From contig JAHIQI010000070.1 in assembly GCA_018902755.1 (NCBI GenBank), positions 1 through 64,000 on the forward strand: a DNA stretch of 64,000 nucleotides. Reading direction: 5' to 3'. How positions within the stretch are numbered: the stretch's first letter is position 1; the number at the start of each line of letters is the position of its first letter. Positions 61,978-64,000 of this stretch are shown here, piece after piece. The DNA comes from Pseudomonadota bacterium. GTDB lineage: Bacteria > Desulfobacterota > Desulfarculia > Desulfarculales > Desulfarculaceae. The translations under genes were made by a program, and so were the position numbers. The notes beneath the pieces were generated by a model. It was not told where the DNA came from. It worked only from the letters and a program-made list of their open reading frames with translations, and ran no database searches.

Positions 61978-63524
61978 TACTGGTCTTCCTCCTCCAAGCC
62001 GTATTCTTGGCCGGCCAGGGGCAATACCAGGTGGAAGGTGGTGCCGTTGTCCGGCTTGCTGTCCACCGACACCTCGCCCCGATGTTCGCGCACGATGCCG
62101 TAGACCATGCTGAGCCCCAGCCCCACCCCATGACCGTCGGTCTTAGTGGAGAAAAAGGGCTCAAAAATGCGCGGCAAATTCTCCGGGGAAATGCCCTCCC
62201 CGCTGTCGCAGAAGTCCAGCCACACCTTGCCCTCCTGGGGCAATTCCCCGCCGGTTATCTGCAAGGTGCCTCCCTGGGGCATGGCCTCCAGGGCGTTGAA
62301 AATCAGGTTGGTGAAAACCTGCTGCAATTGAGAGGCGTCCCCGTACACCTCCAGCCCCTCGGCGGGCACGTTCAGGTTCAACTCCACTCCGGAGAGCTTC
62401 ATGCGGTGGCCGGTGAGCATCACCGTGGTGTCGAGCAACTCGCGTAAATTTATGGTGCGCGGGGCCGGGCTGTTCTGGCGGGCGAAAGAGAGCAGGTTGT
62501 CCACGATCGTGCTGCATCGCTTGGCCTCAGTGGCGCACAGGGCCAGATACCCTTGGTAGTCGCGTAAATCCTTGGCCTTGGCGCGGCCTTCCTCCAAGCC
62601 CTTGAGCATCAGCTTCACGAAATTGAAGATGGCCGAGATGGGGTTGTTGATCTCGTGGGCCACCGAGGCCACCAGCTTGCCCAGAGCCACCAGCTTGTCT
62701 TCCTGCACCATGCGGGCCAGGTCCGCCTTGATCACCTCGGTGCGCCGCTCCATGCGCCGGCTCAGCTCGTCGGTGATGTCGCGGAACAACTCCAGGACCT
62801 GCACCACCTCGCCCTTGCGGTTCAACAGGGGGTAGGTGGACACGTCGCAATAGTGGGTGGAGCCGTCCTGCTGCACGTGCTCGTGAATGGCGTGGGCGCT
62901 CTTGCCGGTGGCCAGGGTCTGCTTCATGGGACAGGGGGTCTCGGGGCTGTCGCAGGGGGTGATGGCCTGGTGGCTCACCTGGAAACAGTAGCGCCCCAGG
63001 GCCTCTTCCCGGCTGATCCCCGCCGTGGTCAATGCGGCCTGATTGGCCCGCACGATGCGGTAGTCGCCGCCCAGCACCATGACCCCCTCGCTGGTTGCAT
63101 CCACCAGAGCCTGGTTGAAGGATCTGGCCATGCTGGCCTCGTCCTCGCTCTGCTCCAGCTGCTGGTACAGGAACACGACGTCGTGGAAAAGGCGCGAGGC
63201 GGTGTGGCCGATCACTCCCACCGACTCGGGCTTGCTGGCCGCCAGGTTGGACAACAGCTCCTGGTCGTCGGTCAGCTCAATCACCAGATCCAACTGCTCC
63301 AGGTTGAACAACTGGGCGCAGTCGGTGGTGGTGAAGATGCCTCTCTCCCGGGCCCGGCACACCCCCTCGGCCTCGGGGTTCAGATCGGCCACGCCCACGA
63401 TATCCGCCCGCAGACGCTTGAATGTCTGGGTCTCCAGCATCTCCAGCATGGACCGGCAGCGCTTACCGCCGCCGATAACCGCTACCCTTAGTTTTTCCTT
63501 ACCTTGTCTTAAGCTGGTTGGCAT
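61977..63524 (-). CDS. PAS sensor histidine kinase with Rossmann-like N-terminal domain
   Basis: The product is 515 residues. Residues 12-125 resemble a nucleotide-binding Rossmann domain (RVAVIGGGKRCRSMLEML, then DIVGVADLNPEAEGVC), a fold common in dehydrogenases and CoA- or NAD-sensing proteins. A PAS domain (about 150-275) has a Cys-rich stretch with CDSPETPCPMKQ. The kinase core has H in VAHEINNPIS, GLGLSMVYGIV for ATP, and no membrane segments, so it is cytoplasmic. ATG 63524 is chosen (GGGGAG upstream) although the frame is open to 63743. It forms a two-component system with the downstream regulator. Confidence 0.92.
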
Positions 63525-63578
63525 GGCTCCCCATCCTGAGCCGTCCCAAGCGCGACTACTCCCTATAGTTTGTGGGAG

Positions 63579-63587
63579 ATTATAACA
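63579..63587 (-). promoter_or_regulatory. Extended -10 promoter of the two-component operon
   Basis: On the minus strand TGTTATAAT is a perfect extended -10 box (TGnTATAAT). No -35 match is visible, as usual for this type. The start would be near 63572, leaving a leader of about 48 bases. Confidence 0.55.
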
Positions 63588-64000
63588 CCAAACAACCCTC
63601 CTTGCGGACAAAGACCGACTCCGAGGCATATTGCCGCAAGTTGCCCCATACCGCTGGTGGCGCCGGGCAATTTTCTTGACAAAGCATACGGCCTTACGTA
63701 CATTGTCGACCGAGCGCCACGAACAAAAATCCTCTGTAAACACCGCCGATTACGCGAAAGAGGAGCAACCATTGATCAACCGAGCCACTTGATTTCCGCT
63801 GCCATGCATCAAAAAAAATCGTGCGGATTTTTTGGGCGCAAGCCTGCCAAGGTCTGGCCGAGAGTCCCGCACCTTGCATTTGGCCCTAGTCTAATTTTAA
63901 ACCTCGGGTCATAGGCAAAGCATCCTGTCTTTGCGCAAGCGCCGAAGCTGGCGGGGAAATAAATCGCGGCTTTGTGAGGACGTTCCAGGCGGTGGGTGCG
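63588..64000. other. Right-end intergenic region, 413 bp
   Basis: No gene I can support. Open frames here (for example plus 63570-63914) have odd composition and no ribosome-binding site at a start codon. A neighbouring gene probably begins beyond the window. Confidence 0.5.

Overview
The window looks like a chromosomal piece (about 65% G+C through most of its length) of a strictly anaerobic deltaproteobacterium (Desulfobacterota), plausibly a sulfate-reducing or syntrophic relative of Desulfarculus. This is an inference from gene content: a tungstate importer, two MoeA-type proteins, FdhD, FmdE, an aldehyde:ferredoxin oxidoreductase, a four-subunit 2-oxoacid:ferredoxin oxidoreductase, two Liv-type ABC importers, a TAXI-TRAP importer, GAK-system genes and several sigma-54 regulators. 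I see no rRNA, tRNA or CRISPR array.

Layout. (1) Positions 1-4450 are foreign-looking. The left edge has the first codons of an insertion-sequence transposase, then an AT-rich gene relic (165-332) and a Sel1-repeat protein. A compact minus-strand operon follows (1295-4384): a putative replication initiator, a DUF5681 protein, a Cys-rich two-module protein and three unknowns. Its right border cuts off the first part of an aldo/keto reductase at about 4450. (2) Positions 5.2-12.3 kb are housekeeping-like: a 51-aa lipoprotein, a DUF3187 outer-membrane protein, a PAS/sigma-54 regulator, a Tat-exported molybdopterin protein, glucokinase, a disulfide oxidoreductase and a TVP38 membrane protein. (3) Positions 12.4-21.0 kb are a tungsten/molybdenum cofactor locus: ModE-like regulator, MobB-like protein and TupBCA on the minus strand, divergent from moeA and a moeA-binding-protein fusion, then FmdE, FdhD and a cyclic-nucleotide-type sensor. 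(4) Positions 21.1-24.4 kb hold a stand-alone LigD polymerase domain, a small Cys protein and a LarA-like protein.

(5) Positions 24.6-36.3 kb form an alcohol/aldehyde oxidation region under a LacI-type regulator: short-chain dehydrogenase, Fe-alcohol dehydrogenase, Liv importer, Zn-alcohol dehydrogenase, MoaD-like protein and tungsten aldehyde oxidoreductase. Three 14-bp operator-like sequences lie before the regulator and before the dehydrogenases. (6) Positions 36.6-40.8 kb carry a Kor-type 2-oxoacid:ferredoxin oxidoreductase and a FadR-type GntR regulator. (7) Positions 41.0-42.9 kb carry two GAK-system genes. (8) Positions 43.1-50.1 kb are an IclR-led operon with an EPSP-synthase-like protein that lacks key PEP-binding residues, a TAXI-TRAP importer, a DUF1850 protein and an MFS transporter.

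(9) Positions 50.3-58.6 kb are an XRE-cupin-led operon: 3-hydroxyacyl-CoA-dehydrogenase family protein, Liv importer, nucleotide-sugar-epimerase-like protein and a beta-keto acid cleavage enzyme, with two matching operator-like sites upstream. (10) Positions 58.9-63.6 kb: a GcvH-like protein with two Cys modules and no lipoyl lysine sits behind a well-formed sigma-54 promoter. Close by are an archaemetzincin and a sigma-54 two-component system whose kinase has a Rossmann-like sensor domain.

The best candidates for undescribed biology are the EPSP-synthase-like operon (43-50 kb), the sigma-54/GcvH-like system (59-63.5 kb) and the small replicating element at the left end.
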